NCBI GenBank assembly: GCA_026004735.1
Contig: BPJS01000001.1
Location: 3,669,641-3,733,640 of the forward strand
DNA: 64,000 nucleotides
Reading direction: 5' to 3'
From: Isosphaeraceae bacterium
Lineage (GTDB): Bacteria; Planctomycetota; Planctomycetia; Isosphaerales; Isosphaeraceae
Part shown: piece after piece, positions 32,824 to 41,497 of the stretch
Layout of the letters: the number at the start of each line of letters is the position of its first letter
Position numbering within the stretch: position 1 is the first letter of the stretch
The notes under the pieces: generated by a model
Database searches by the model: none
What the model was told of the DNA's origin: nothing
What the model saw: only the letters and a program-made list of their open reading frames with translations
Program-made: the position numbers and the translations under genes

Positions 32824-35733
32824 ATGAATTCCCGGTTCTCCACCCGATTCCTCTGCCTGCTCGCGCTGCTCTCGACGCAGCCCGCCCTGGCTTTTGCCGC
32901 CGGAGTGAGCGAATCGTTTGGCGACTCAGCCGGCTATCGCATCCTCGGCGAAATCCCCGTCCTCGACGGCGGTCGGGTCAAACCGCTCGACACCTCGGCA
33001 CGCATTCACCTCAAAGAGATCTACGGCCGCGACAGCCTGACCCTGACCACTCCCGATGGCCGGACCGAACGCTGGACCGCCCTGGCCGCCCTGCTCGATT
33101 GGCCTCTCCGCCCCGCCCACTGGGACGCCCAGGAGCTGCTCCTGATCGACATGTTCGACTACCGCGGCTTCAAGCAACTGCTGCTCGCCTCATCCATCAA
33201 AGACTCCCTGCGCAAGGCCGCCACCCGCGACGGCTCCTCCCCGGAGGCCAAGGCCGCTCTCGAACGCCTCGCCGCTCAGGAATTCATCACCGAACGCGAC
33301 CTCAAAAACCTGCTCGCCCAGAACCTGGTCACCCACCCCGACGACCTCAAGTCCCTCCAATCCTGGGCCTACAAGCTCGGCGAGGGCCGCAAATGGATCG
33401 CTCCGGCCGACCTCGAGGCCGCCGTCGTCGACGACCCCGAGCACGGCCACTCCCACGCCTTCATGGACTGGTTCGCCGAACTTTCCGAACGTAACAATTC
33501 CGCCCGACGCTCCGGCGCCGAGCCTCGCTTCACGCCCCGCGAACGACGCGTTATCGACCTCGGCGAACGCTTGATCCGCTACCAGGCCTTCCGCGACCGC
33601 AACGATCGCGCCATCCCCGAACTCGAAATCGCCATCATTCCGCGCCCCGCCAGCGACGCCTACCTGGCCTACACCGGCTCCGTCGTCGAACGCCTCCTCG
33701 CCGGCGACCACTCCGACTCGGACCCTTCCGGTCTCGATGCCGATGTCTTCAACACCCTCGGCGCCTACCTCGAAGACGTCAAATCGATCAGCCGCTTCGT
33801 CGCCGACATCCGCGCCGGCAAGCAAAAACTTCCCGGTCAGGACCCCGACTTCGACCCCGGCTTCCGCAAATGGATCCGCGAAACCGCCCGCTGGATCCCC
33901 TTGCGCATCCTCACCACCGCCGAACCCGACCGGCTCGAACAGGCCGGACTCGATCGCTCGCTCCTCGATCAGTTCCGCACCGCCTACGCCCAGTTCGAAC
34001 AGGCAGCCCGCTCCTCTCCGGGCCATATCGACGAATCCCCCGCCCGCGCTCTGGCCGACGCCGCCCGCGCCCTCGGCCAATCGACCAACCCCGACAAATA
34101 CCCCTCGCCTGAGGCCATGGCCCGCGAGACTCAGTTCAACCGCCTCGCCCCCTTCGCCAAGGCCCCTTGGGCCTACGGCGCGGCGCTGGTCCTCCTGCTC
34201 CTCGCGCTCGGAATCGACGCCCGTCCAGGCTCCTGGATCGACCGCGTCGGTAAACTCCTCTACGGCCTCGGTTGGGTCGCCTTCCTGGCGGGTGTCGCCC
34301 TCGAAGTCGTCGGCTTCTACTATCGCGTCGCCATCTCCGGCTGGGCGCCCGTCACCAACATGTACGAAACGGTGATCTGGGTCGCCCTCGGCGCCGCTGT
34401 CCTCGGCCTCGTGCTCGAAGCCATCCATCGCCGCAAATACGCCATCACCGCCGCCGCCGGCGTTGCCCTGCTGGCCACCATGCTGGCCGCCAACGTCCCG
34501 CTGCTCGACCCCAACATCGGCCAGCTCCAACCCGTCCTCCGCGACAACTATTGGCTCACTGTCCACGTTCTGACGATCGTCTCCAGCTACGCCGCATTCG
34601 CCCTGGCCATGGGCCTCGGTCTGCTCGGCATCGGTTACTACCTCTCGGCGACCTACCGGCAAGACGTCCCCTACCACCGGGCTGCTCAGCCGCTCGCCCT
34701 CGGGCTGCCGATTCTCGCCCTCGGTCTGATCGCCACGTTCGCCGCCGGCGGGGGTTTGGGCCGCTGGCCTAGCCTCGACCAAGGCGCGCTGGGATATATC
34801 CTCTCCGGCCTGGGCGTGCTCTTGTCGGCCGCCGGCCTCTGGGCCGTACTCGGCGAGTTCTCCAACCGCCGACCTCAGGCCGCCGTTCTCACCGGCGTAC
34901 TCGTCGCCGCTTCTGGCATCACCGCCGCGGCGCTCTACTACGACCGCGTTGCACCCTCCTGGTGGCCTTCCGAGGAACTGCCCCTCTGGTTCCCCGCCGC
35001 TCTGGTCGGCATCTCCGGCCTCGGCCTGGCCGCCCTCGGCCTGATCGGGTCCGGAAGCCGCCGCGTCCTCAACGAATCCCTGGCCGCCGCCCAAGCGGAC
35101 GACTCCGCCCCTCTCGACGCCGAGGCCGATTCCCTCACCGCTCCGCCCAGCAGCCGGGCTCGCAAACGCCCCTCGGTCGCCCAGATCCTCGAACGTGCCG
35201 CTCAGCCCAAATCCCTCGACCCCCGCGGCGCCGCCATCCAGCACACCGTCGCCAAGGTCAAGCCCCTCTCCAACTTCCTCTATCGCGCTATGCAGGTCGG
35301 CGTCCTGCTTGTCGCCGCTGGAACGATCCTGGGCGGCGTCTGGGCCGACGTCTCCTGGGGCCGCTTCTGGGGCTGGGACCCCAAGGAAGTCTGGGCCTTG
35401 ATCACCTTGCTCGTCTACCTCGTGCCACTCCATGGCCGATTCGCCGGCTGGGTCAGCACCTTCGGCCTGATCGCTGCCTCCGTCTTCTGCTTCGGCTCTG
35501 TCTTGATGGCCTGGTACGGCGTCAACTTCGTCCTCGGCGTCGGTCTCCACAGCTACGGCTTTACCGAGGGCGGCGGACAAGGCGTCGTCATCTTCACCAC
35601 CCTGCTGGTCATGTCTTTGGTGCTCGCCGCCGCCTGGAGGCGTCGCCTCGGCTCCACCAAGCCTGCCAGCCCCTCCCCGACTCCAGCAAATCGCCCCTCC
35701 CGCGCTGTCGAAACCGCCGTCGCCTCTCGCTAA
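32824..35733 (+). CDS. ccsA: System II cytochrome c biogenesis protein CcsA/ResC, extended form
   Basis: A 969-residue protein. It starts with a signal peptide (MNSRFSTRFLCLLALLSTQP then ALAFAA), followed by about 420 residues of periplasmic sequence (VLDGGRVKPLDTSARIHLKE, then charged helices), and then a polytopic part from about residue 445. The haem-handling tryptophan motif WGRFWGWDPKEVW starts at residue 845, identifying CcsA. Similar N-terminally extended CcsA proteins are known in planctomycetes and Bacteroidetes. Within the membrane part about 12 segments can be seen, with a charged cytoplasmic linker (about 755-810). The ATG at 32824 is chosen since the signal peptide begins there. 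Confidence 0.92.
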   Translation: MNSRFSTRFLCLLALLSTQPALAFAAGVSESFGDSAGYRILGEIPVLDGGRVKPLDTSARIHLKEIYGRDSLTLTTPDGRTERWTALAALLDWPLRPAHWDAQELLLIDMFDYRGFKQLLLASSIKDSLRKAATRDGSSPEAKAALERLAAQEFITERDLKNLLAQNLVTHPDDLKSLQSWAYKLGEGRKWIAPADLEAAVVDDPEHGHSHAFMDWFAELSERNNSARRSGAEPRFTPRERRVIDLGERLIRYQAFRDRNDRAIPELEIAIIPRPASDAYLAYTGSVVERLLAGDHSDSDPSGLDADVFNTLGAYLEDVKSISRFVADIRAGKQKLPGQDPDFDPGFRKWIRETARWIPLRILTTAEPDRLEQAGLDRSLLDQFRTAYAQFEQAARSSPGHIDESPARALADAARALGQSTNPDKYPSPEAMARETQFNRLAPFAKAPWAYGAALVLLLLALGIDARPGSWIDRVGKLLYGLGWVAFLAGVALEVVGFYYRVAISGWAPVTNMYETVIWVALGAAVLGLVLEAIHRRKYAITAAAGVALLATMLAANVPLLDPNIGQLQPVLRDNYWLTVHVLTIVSSYAAFALAMGLGLLGIGYYLSATYRQDVPYHRAAQPLALGLPILALGLIATFAAGGGLGRWPSLDQGALGYILSGLGVLLSAAGLWAVLGEFSNRRPQAAVLTGVLVAASGITAAALYYDRVAPSWWPSEELPLWFPAALVGISGLGLAALGLIGSGSRRVLNESLAAAQADDSAPLDAEADSLTAPPSSRARKRPSVAQILERAAQPKSLDPRGAAIQHTVAKVKPLSNFLYRAMQVGVLLVAAGTILGGVWADVSWGRFWGWDPKEVWALITLLVYLVPLHGRFAGWVSTFGLIAASVFCFGSVLMAWYGVNFVLGVGLHSYGFTEGGGQGVVIFTTLLVMSLVLAAAWRRRLGSTKPASPSPTPANRPSRAVETAVASR

Positions 35734-35745
35734 CCGCGCTTCCCA

Positions 35746-36267
35746 TCACTCCGGCCTCAGCGGCTCGGCAAATACCCGTACGACCGCCGCCTCCCGCGGC
35801 GCCTCGCACAGGGGCGGATGACTGGCCAGTTCCTCCACCCATCGCCGCAACCGCCCCAGTTCAAGCCCCAGCAGCCGCGGCCCAGCCTCCACCTCGACCG
35901 CCCTCAAACCGCTCGCCGCCCGCGTCAAGTGCGTCACCACCCCGCCCACCCGGCCTTCACGCGCTTTCACCCCCGCCGCCGCCAGCTTAATTAGCGCCTT
36001 GAGCAATTCCGCGACCGCGCCCCGCCGACCCTCCGCATTCCAAAGCCGCTCCCAAACCTCATGCGCCTCCCAGTAATATCCCGCATTGAACAAAGCAATC
36101 CCTTCGGCGTATTCGGCCGATTCCCTCCATCGGTCCGGGTCGATCGGTCGTGTCGGCGGCCAGACCCGGCCGTACGAATGCCCCGCCGGCGACGCCACCG
36201 GGTGCGGCCACGGTCCACCCGGCACGTAGCTATACGCCGGCCAGTTCGGTCCCGCCTTTGTGTCCAT
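35746..36267 (-). CDS. DUF309 domain-containing protein
   Basis: A 173-residue protein with the DUF309 core EYAEGIALFNAGYYWEAHEV then WERLWNAEGR, and ALIKLAAAGVKAREG. DUF309 proteins are small helical proteins of unknown role found in many bacteria and archaea; the His/Glu pair of the EAHEVWE motif is strictly kept. The N-terminal 65 residues are Pro- and Trp-rich and not part of the domain. The start at 36267 has GGAGGG eight bases upstream. It is divergent from the phosphatase-family gene. Confidence 0.88.
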   Translation of the reverse strand: MDTKAGPNWPAYSYVPGGPWPHPVASPAGHSYGRVWPPTRPIDPDRWRESAEYAEGIALFNAGYYWEAHEVWERLWNAEGRRGAVAELLKALIKLAAAGVKAREGRVGGVVTHLTRAASGLRAVEVEAGPRLLGLELGRLRRWVEELASHPPLCEAPREAAVVRVFAEPLRPE

Positions 36268-36356
36268 CGCCCCTGTCCCTCCTTGAGCGTCTCCTCTCCA
36301 TATGATCCCATTATCCACACCCTGTATCCCTCCTCGACCTCTCCTCCCTCCAAACC

Positions 36357-37748
36357 GTGCAACCACTGGTTCTGATCAACGCCGTCGGCCTGACCCCACG
36401 CCTGCTCGCCTACGCTCCACGTCTCCGCGCCCTGGCCGACCGCGGCTGGGTCCGGCCCCTGCACGACGTCGTTCCCGCCGTTACCTGCACCGCCCAGGCG
36501 ACCCTGCTCACCGGCGTCACCGCCTCGGTCCACGGCATCGTCGGCAACGGCTGGTTTTTCCGCGAGACCGGGGAGGTTCGCTTCTGGCAACAGGCCAATG
36601 CCCTGCTTCAGGCCGAACCCCTCTACGCAACCGCCCACCGCCGCGCCGCCCATCGCGGCCGCTCGCTCTCGATCGCCAAGCTCTTCTGGTGGTTCAACCA
36701 GGGCGCCGACGTCGACCTCAGCCTCACCCCCAAACCCTTCTACGCCGCCGACGGCAATAAAGCCTTCGCCATCCACGGCACCCCCGCCGGGCTCACCGAC
36801 CAGCTCGAACGCGCCCTCGGACCCTTCCCCTTTCCCGCCTTCTGGGGACCGAACGCCGGCCTGCCCTCCACCGCTTGGATCGCCCAGGCCGCCGCTCAAC
36901 TGATCGCCACCCACCACCCCGACCTCACCCTCGTCTACCTCCCCCACCTCGACTACGACCCCCAGCGCTTCGGCCCCTCCGGCTGCAATCTCCCTCGCCT
37001 CGTCGGCGAACTCGACAACGCCTGCGAACCCCTGCTCGACGCCGCTGGCGCAGCCGGCTCTTCGGTCTGGGTCCTCAGCGAGTACGGCCACGTCGACGTC
37101 TCTCAACCCGTCCTGATCAACCGCTCCCTCTGCTCCGCCGGCTGGCTCGCCGTACGCCCCGGACCCTTCGGCGAAGTCTTCGATCCCTTCAACAGCCGCG
37201 CCTTCGCCGTCTGCGACCATCAAGTCGCCCACGTCTACGTCCAACGCGCGCAGGACATCCCCCGCGTCCGCGACCACCTCGCCGAGCTCGACGGGATCGC
37301 CCACCTCCTCTCCGGACCCGAACGCCAGACCCTCGACCTCGACCACCCCCGTAGCGGCCAGATCGTCGCCCTCAGCCGACCCGACGCCTGGTTCGCCTAC
37401 CCCTTCTGGCTCGACGACCGCTCCGCCCCCGACTACGCCCGCACCGTCGACATCCACCGCAAACCTGGCTACGACCCCTGCGAATTGTTCTTCGACCCCA
37501 AGCGCCGATTCCCCCGCCTTCACGCTGCCCGCCGCCTGATCCAGAAAAAACTCGGTTTCCGAACCCTCTTCGACCTCATCCCCCTCGACCCCAGCCTCGT
37601 CCGCGGCAGCCACGGCCTCCCTGCCTCCACGCCCGACGACGGCCCCCTCTTGCTCGCCACCGGCCCCGAACCCACCTCCCCGGTCCTGCCCATGACCGCC
37701 CTCCGCGACCACCTGCTCGCCCACTTCGACCTCGCCGACGAGGCCTGA
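36357..37748 (+). CDS. Alkaline phosphatase superfamily protein, EboF/nucleotide pyrophosphatase-like
   Basis: A 463-residue COG1524-type protein, GTG start. The nucleophile motif is PAVTCTAQATLLTG (Thr43 or Thr45 region), followed by HGIVGNGWFF, a hallmark of the nucleotide pyrophosphatase branch. Further motifs are YLPHLDYDPQRFGPSG and VLSEYGHVDVSQPV, holding metal ligands. The first metal Asp of the superfamily is Asn8 in LINAVGLTP, as also in EboF-type proteins of the ebo clusters. No signal peptide is visible. Members hydrolyse phosphodiester or pyrophosphate bonds, or support export of unusual lipid-linked metabolites in ebo clusters. No other ebo gene is adjacent here. Confidence 0.8.
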   Translation: MQPLVLINAVGLTPRLLAYAPRLRALADRGWVRPLHDVVPAVTCTAQATLLTGVTASVHGIVGNGWFFRETGEVRFWQQANALLQAEPLYATAHRRAAHRGRSLSIAKLFWWFNQGADVDLSLTPKPFYAADGNKAFAIHGTPAGLTDQLERALGPFPFPAFWGPNAGLPSTAWIAQAAAQLIATHHPDLTLVYLPHLDYDPQRFGPSGCNLPRLVGELDNACEPLLDAAGAAGSSVWVLSEYGHVDVSQPVLINRSLCSAGWLAVRPGPFGEVFDPFNSRAFAVCDHQVAHVYVQRAQDIPRVRDHLAELDGIAHLLSGPERQTLDLDHPRSGQIVALSRPDAWFAYPFWLDDRSAPDYARTVDIHRKPGYDPCELFFDPKRRFPRLHAARRLIQKKLGFRTLFDLIPLDPSLVRGSHGLPASTPDDGPLLLATGPEPTSPVLPMTALRDHLLAHFDLADEA

Positions 37749-37915
37749 ACCTCATCCCCCTCGACCCCAGTTACCCTCCCCGAACGCCACCCCGACTCAT
37801 CCCAGCCCGGCCCACTCACGCGCCCGCCTCCCGAATCACCCCAGCTCACCTCCTCCGCCCCGCGCCTACGACTCTCTCGCCCCGACCCGGCCTGTCCCCT
37901 CGCCACCCTCCTGAC

Positions 37916-39481
37916 TCACTTCCTCTCGCTGCTCCCTTCTCCTTCCCCGGTTTCATACGGCTCCAACGCGTCGAGAAATGCCGCTGCCTCGCGCCGGATC
38001 GACGCGCGTTCCTCGGCCCCCACATGCCTCAGCCCAAGCACATTCGGCCCCAGCCGCGGACTAGCTCGCAACCGCTCCTCGTGCGTCAACAAGAAATTCC
38101 AGTACAGCGTGTTGAACGGGCACGCCCCATCCCCGCTCCGGACCTTCGGGTCGAAGCGACACCCCTTACAAAAATCACTCATCCGGTTCACATACGCGGC
38201 CGAGGCGATGTACGGCTTCGTCGCCGTGATCCCCCCGTCCGCGTTCAACCCCATCCCAATCACGTTCGGCAACACCACCCAGTCGTGCGAGTCCACGTAA
38301 AACGTCAGAAACCAGTCGGCGACCTCCGCCGGATTCACCCCCGCCATCAGGCAAAAGTTGCAGACCAGCATCAGCCGCTCGATGTGGTGCGTATATCCCG
38401 TCTCGATTAATCTCCGAACCACCGTCGCCAGACACCGCATCTCCGTCGCCCCGTTCCAAAAGAGCGCCGGCATCGGTCGCTCTGCCTCCCAGGCATTGGC
38501 CCGCCTCAGCCCCGGCATCTGACGGTGATACTGCCAGTAAATAAACTCCCGCCAGCCGACGATCTGACGAATAAATCCCTCGACCGAGTTCAATGGCGCC
38601 CGCCCGGCTCGATATTCCGCCTCCGCCGCCTCGCACATCGCCAGCGGCTCCAGCAACCCCAGATTCATCTGCGGCGAAAGCATCGAGTGCCACAACACCC
38701 CATGCTGCGCACTCATCGCATCCTCGTACGGCCCGAACTGCGGTAGCCGATTCGCCAGAAAATCTCCAAACGCCTCCGCCGCCTCCTCCCGCGTGACCGC
38801 CAGATCAAAACCCTCCGTGCTCCCCACCCCATGCCCGGCCGCCTCCACCTCACGCATCACCGCTCGGGTGAGTCGATCCGGCTCAAATCGGCGAACCGGC
38901 GGCGGCTCTGACCCCTCCGGCAGCGGGCGCCGATTCTCCGCGTCATAATTCCAAGTCCCCCCGGTCGGCGTTCCGTCGGGCTCCATCAGCAGCCGGAAGC
39001 GCCGCCGCATCGCCCGATAGAAATGCTCCAAAACCACCCGCTGGCCCGCCCGCGCCTTCGGAAACGGCGGATACCGCTCCACCAGAAACATCGTGTTCGG
39101 CAGAGTCTCCACCGGTACGCCCAGATCCTGGCTCGCTCGCTCGGCCTGCCAGCGCCGAACCGCGTACTCCGTCGCCGCCATCCCATGCACACTCGTGGCC
39201 CGATGCCGCCTGACCGCCGCCCGCAGCCCTGTCGGCGTGTCGTCCGCCGCCACCACTTCCACCTCATAGCCACGCCGAACCAGCTCCTCAGCGTAGTGCC
39301 GACCCGCACTCAAGATCAGCACCTGCCTCTTCTTGTGGTACGGCAGCCGGCGCAACGCCGCCCGGCTCTCGATCAGAACGACTCGGACCCGTTCCGCTGC
39401 CCGCTCCGCTGCCGTGACCGCCAGCGCATCGGCTGCCAGTTGATCGGGCAAAATCCAGGCTAGCGCCGTCGCCTTCGCCAT
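37916..39481 (-). CDS. Fe-S cluster photolyase/cryptochrome (PhrB/FeS-BCP type)
   Basis: A 521-residue protein of the deoxyribodipyrimidine photolyase-related family. The start MAKATALAWILPDQLAAD is typical. C-terminal FAD-domain features are LSPQMNLGLLEPLA, EGFIRQIVGWREFIYW, VDSHDWVVLPNVIGMGLNAD and GGITATKPY. The [4Fe-4S] cysteines fall in MLVCNFC, then FCKGC and ACPFNTLYW. Characterised relatives repair (6-4) photoproducts in light with FAD and ribolumazine cofactors. The start at 39481 follows the family; an upstream TTG at 39586 that overlaps the preceding stop is also open. Last gene of the possible gatB operon. Confidence 0.92.
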   Translation of the reverse strand: MAKATALAWILPDQLAADALAVTAAERAAERVRVVLIESRAALRRLPYHKKRQVLILSAGRHYAEELVRRGYEVEVVAADDTPTGLRAAVRRHRATSVHGMAATEYAVRRWQAERASQDLGVPVETLPNTMFLVERYPPFPKARAGQRVVLEHFYRAMRRRFRLLMEPDGTPTGGTWNYDAENRRPLPEGSEPPPVRRFEPDRLTRAVMREVEAAGHGVGSTEGFDLAVTREEAAEAFGDFLANRLPQFGPYEDAMSAQHGVLWHSMLSPQMNLGLLEPLAMCEAAEAEYRAGRAPLNSVEGFIRQIVGWREFIYWQYHRQMPGLRRANAWEAERPMPALFWNGATEMRCLATVVRRLIETGYTHHIERLMLVCNFCLMAGVNPAEVADWFLTFYVDSHDWVVLPNVIGMGLNADGGITATKPYIASAAYVNRMSDFCKGCRFDPKVRSGDGACPFNTLYWNFLLTHEERLRASPRLGPNVLGLRHVGAEERASIRREAAAFLDALEPYETGEGEGSSERK

Positions 39482-39549
39482 CACAAACGCCACCCGATCG
39501 CCGCCCACCGGCTCTCCCACATCCCGGTTTGTAGGCACCGCGCCATCGA

Positions 39550-39587
39550 TCGTCCACGCGCGCTCAACTCGTCCACGCGCGCTCAAC
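39550..39587. repeat. Perfect 19-bp tandem duplication at gene junction
   Basis: The unit tcgtccacgcgcgctcaac is repeated twice without spacer (39550-39568 and 39569-39587). It lies across the stop codon of the phosphotriesterase-like gene and the region before the photolyase start; on the minus strand each unit supplies a TTGA. Confidence 0.85.
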
Positions 39588-40620
39588 GCCGACGATCGAC
39601 ACGCCGAATCCCCAGGGTGAACGCCGCCGCCGGATTCCGTCGGGTCAACTGCTCGACCTCACCCTCTGTCCACCCGGCCGCGCGCAACGCCGGCACAAAC
39701 GCATCCACCAGAGTCTCATAACCGCGAAACGGGCCCCCCTCCGGCTCGCCGACGTGATACCAGCCCCCATCATGCGACACCAGAACGCGTTCTAGGTGTC
39801 CCGCCCTTCGCAGCGAGTCGACTAGCGCCACATGGTCCGCGACGGTCCCAGGGCCCAAGCCGTCGAACTCAACCCAGGCGCCTCGCTCCGCCGCCTCGCG
39901 GTGCAGCCGGCCGTCCGCCTCCACCTGCGCATGGACCCAGATCCAGGCCGACGCCGCGATCCCCTCCGCCGCCAGGATGTCCAACTGCTCCATCGCGGCC
40001 CGCCCATCCCCCGTATGGGCCGCAATCGTCAATCCAGTCGCCCGATGCGTCCGCGCCGCCGCCTCGATCAACTTACGCCCCATCGCGTCCAGCGGCCCCG
40101 CATCCACTCCGATTTTGATAAACCCAGGCCGGATCCCCGTTTCCCCAATCCCCTCCCGTGCCTCGCCAATCCAACGCCGCGCCAACGCGTCCGCCCCCTC
40201 CGTATGCGCGTGCGCCGGCAGGTGCTTGCCGCCGTTGGCCGCGTAATAACCCGTGTTGGTCACCAGCTTCAGACCGCTTGCCTCGGCCAGCCGCCTCAGC
40301 AACACCGGGTCACGCCCCAGATACGCCGGCGTGCACTCAAAGAGCGTCCCCACGCCCCGCTCACGAGCCTGCCGCAAATAGGGCACCACCACCCGGACCA
40401 CCTCGCCGCGATCATAGCGATCCGGGCTTGCCTGTTCCGCCCCAATAAAATCAACGAGCACATGTTCATGCGGCAACACCAAACCCAGCTCGTCGGCCCG
40501 GCAAGGCCCCATCACTGTCTCGATCCATCGCTCCTGGCCGGCCCGGAGCCGCCTCCCGGCCGCCCACATCGCCCGCGCCCCCATCGCCCCGACTAGCCAC
40601 TCCCGCCGTGTCGTCACCAT
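39583..40620 (-). CDS. Phosphotriesterase-family metal-dependent hydrolase
   Basis: A 345-residue amidohydrolase-superfamily protein. The N-terminus (TTRREWLVGAMGARAMWAAG) looks like a Tat-type leader. Metal ligands include the HxH motif in LVLPHEHVLVDF, a central GFIKIGVDAGPLD (carbamylated Lys), two His in LTIAAHTGDGRAA and WVHAQ, and the Asp in VLVSHDGGWYH. The family includes lactonases, phosphotriesterases and php proteins of unknown substrate; a lactonase-like or sugar-lactone role is as likely as any. Its start overlaps the previous gene by seven bases, so it is translated with the isomerase-like protein. Confidence 0.88.
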   Translation of the reverse strand: MVTTRREWLVGAMGARAMWAAGRRLRAGQERWIETVMGPCRADELGLVLPHEHVLVDFIGAEQASPDRYDRGEVVRVVVPYLRQARERGVGTLFECTPAYLGRDPVLLRRLAEASGLKLVTNTGYYAANGGKHLPAHAHTEGADALARRWIGEAREGIGETGIRPGFIKIGVDAGPLDAMGRKLIEAAARTHRATGLTIAAHTGDGRAAMEQLDILAAEGIAASAWIWVHAQVEADGRLHREAAERGAWVEFDGLGPGTVADHVALVDSLRRAGHLERVLVSHDGGWYHVGEPEGGPFRGYETLVDAFVPALRAAGWTEGEVEQLTRRNPAAAFTLGIRRVDRRR

Positions 40621-41483
40621 CCAAGCAGCTCATCCATCCGCCGCGCCAGGTCCCGGTACTCCTCCAACGTCCGGGCCGGCACCTCCGCCGTGATCCAGCC
40701 CTCGTACCCCACATCCCTCAGCGCCTGACGCACTTCCTTCCAATCCACCTCACCCTCCCCCAGCCGATAATCAAACCGCTTCGCCTTCCCATACTCCTTC
40801 ACATGCACCTTGACGATCCGCGGCCCCAACTCGCGAATCCACTCCTGGGGATAGCCATACTCGACCACGTTTCCCACGTCGAAATACGCCCGCACCCACG
40901 GACTCTCAAACGAGTCGATATAGGCCGCAAACTCCGGCGCACTCAAAAGAAACCGATTCCAGACCTCCTCAATCGCCAGAATCACCCCCGCTGCGGCCGC
41001 TTGATCCACCAACGACTCGCGGATCACCCGCCTCGACCGCTCCTCAACCTGCCGATGACTGACCCGCGGCGTCACCACCCCCGGCACCACCAGCACCGTC
41101 GTCCCCCCATACGCCCGGCAATCCTCCACCTCCTGCAAAATCGCCTCAACCCCTTGAGTCACCACCGCCGGATCCGGATCCGAAAGCGGCTTGGCCCAAT
41201 GCAGCGCTCCCGATACCCCGTGGATCTCCAGCCCCGTCTCATCCCGCGCTCGAAGCACACTCCCCCGCTCCAGCCGATTTGGGCTGATCAACTCCACACC
41301 CTCAAAACCCGCCTCCCGCAACGCCTCGAACGCCGGCCGAAGATCCCCCTCAACCTGCCCCAGCATGAACGCCTTACGCCACCGCCGGCCCGACGCCGTG
41401 TTCACTTCGCTCCGACCACCGCTCCCGGCCAACACCGCCGCACCGCCCACCACCGTCCCCACAAATTCCCGCCGCGTCCACAT
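40614..41483 (-). CDS. Sugar phosphate isomerase/epimerase-like protein, Tat leader
   Basis: A 289-residue TIM-barrel protein of the AP-endonuclease-2 superfamily. The leader is TRREFVGTVVGGAAVLAGSG, a Tat-type signal, hence likely periplasmic. Catalytic-type features are GFEGVELISPN, GTTVLVVPGV, ILAIEEVWNRFL (metal Glu), VRAYFDVGNVVEYG (Asp), VKVHVKEYG (His) and WITAEVPA (second Glu), so the metal site looks complete. The start at 41483 has GGAGG eight bases upstream. It is 14 bases after gatB and overlaps the phosphotriesterase gene. The two may act on the same sugar or lactone outside the cytoplasm; this is inference. Confidence 0.88.
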   Translation of the reverse strand: MWTRREFVGTVVGGAAVLAGSGGRSEVNTASGRRWRKAFMLGQVEGDLRPAFEALREAGFEGVELISPNRLERGSVLRARDETGLEIHGVSGALHWAKPLSDPDPAVVTQGVEAILQEVEDCRAYGGTTVLVVPGVVTPRVSHRQVEERSRRVIRESLVDQAAAAGVILAIEEVWNRFLLSAPEFAAYIDSFESPWVRAYFDVGNVVEYGYPQEWIRELGPRIVKVHVKEYGKAKRFDYRLGEGEVDWKEVRQALRDVGYEGWITAEVPARTLEEYRDLARRMDELLGW

Positions 41484-41497
41484 CGCCCCCCCCTCCT

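Noticed and set aside
33190..35580. Long antisense frame (796 codons) opposite ccsA
   Set aside because: Glycine, Glu and Asp-rich product without domains, opposite a gene with clear CcsA motifs. It is the expected shadow of GC-rich codon use.
35991..37724. Minus-strand frame of 577 codons
   Set aside because: Shadow of the EboF-like and DUF309 genes.
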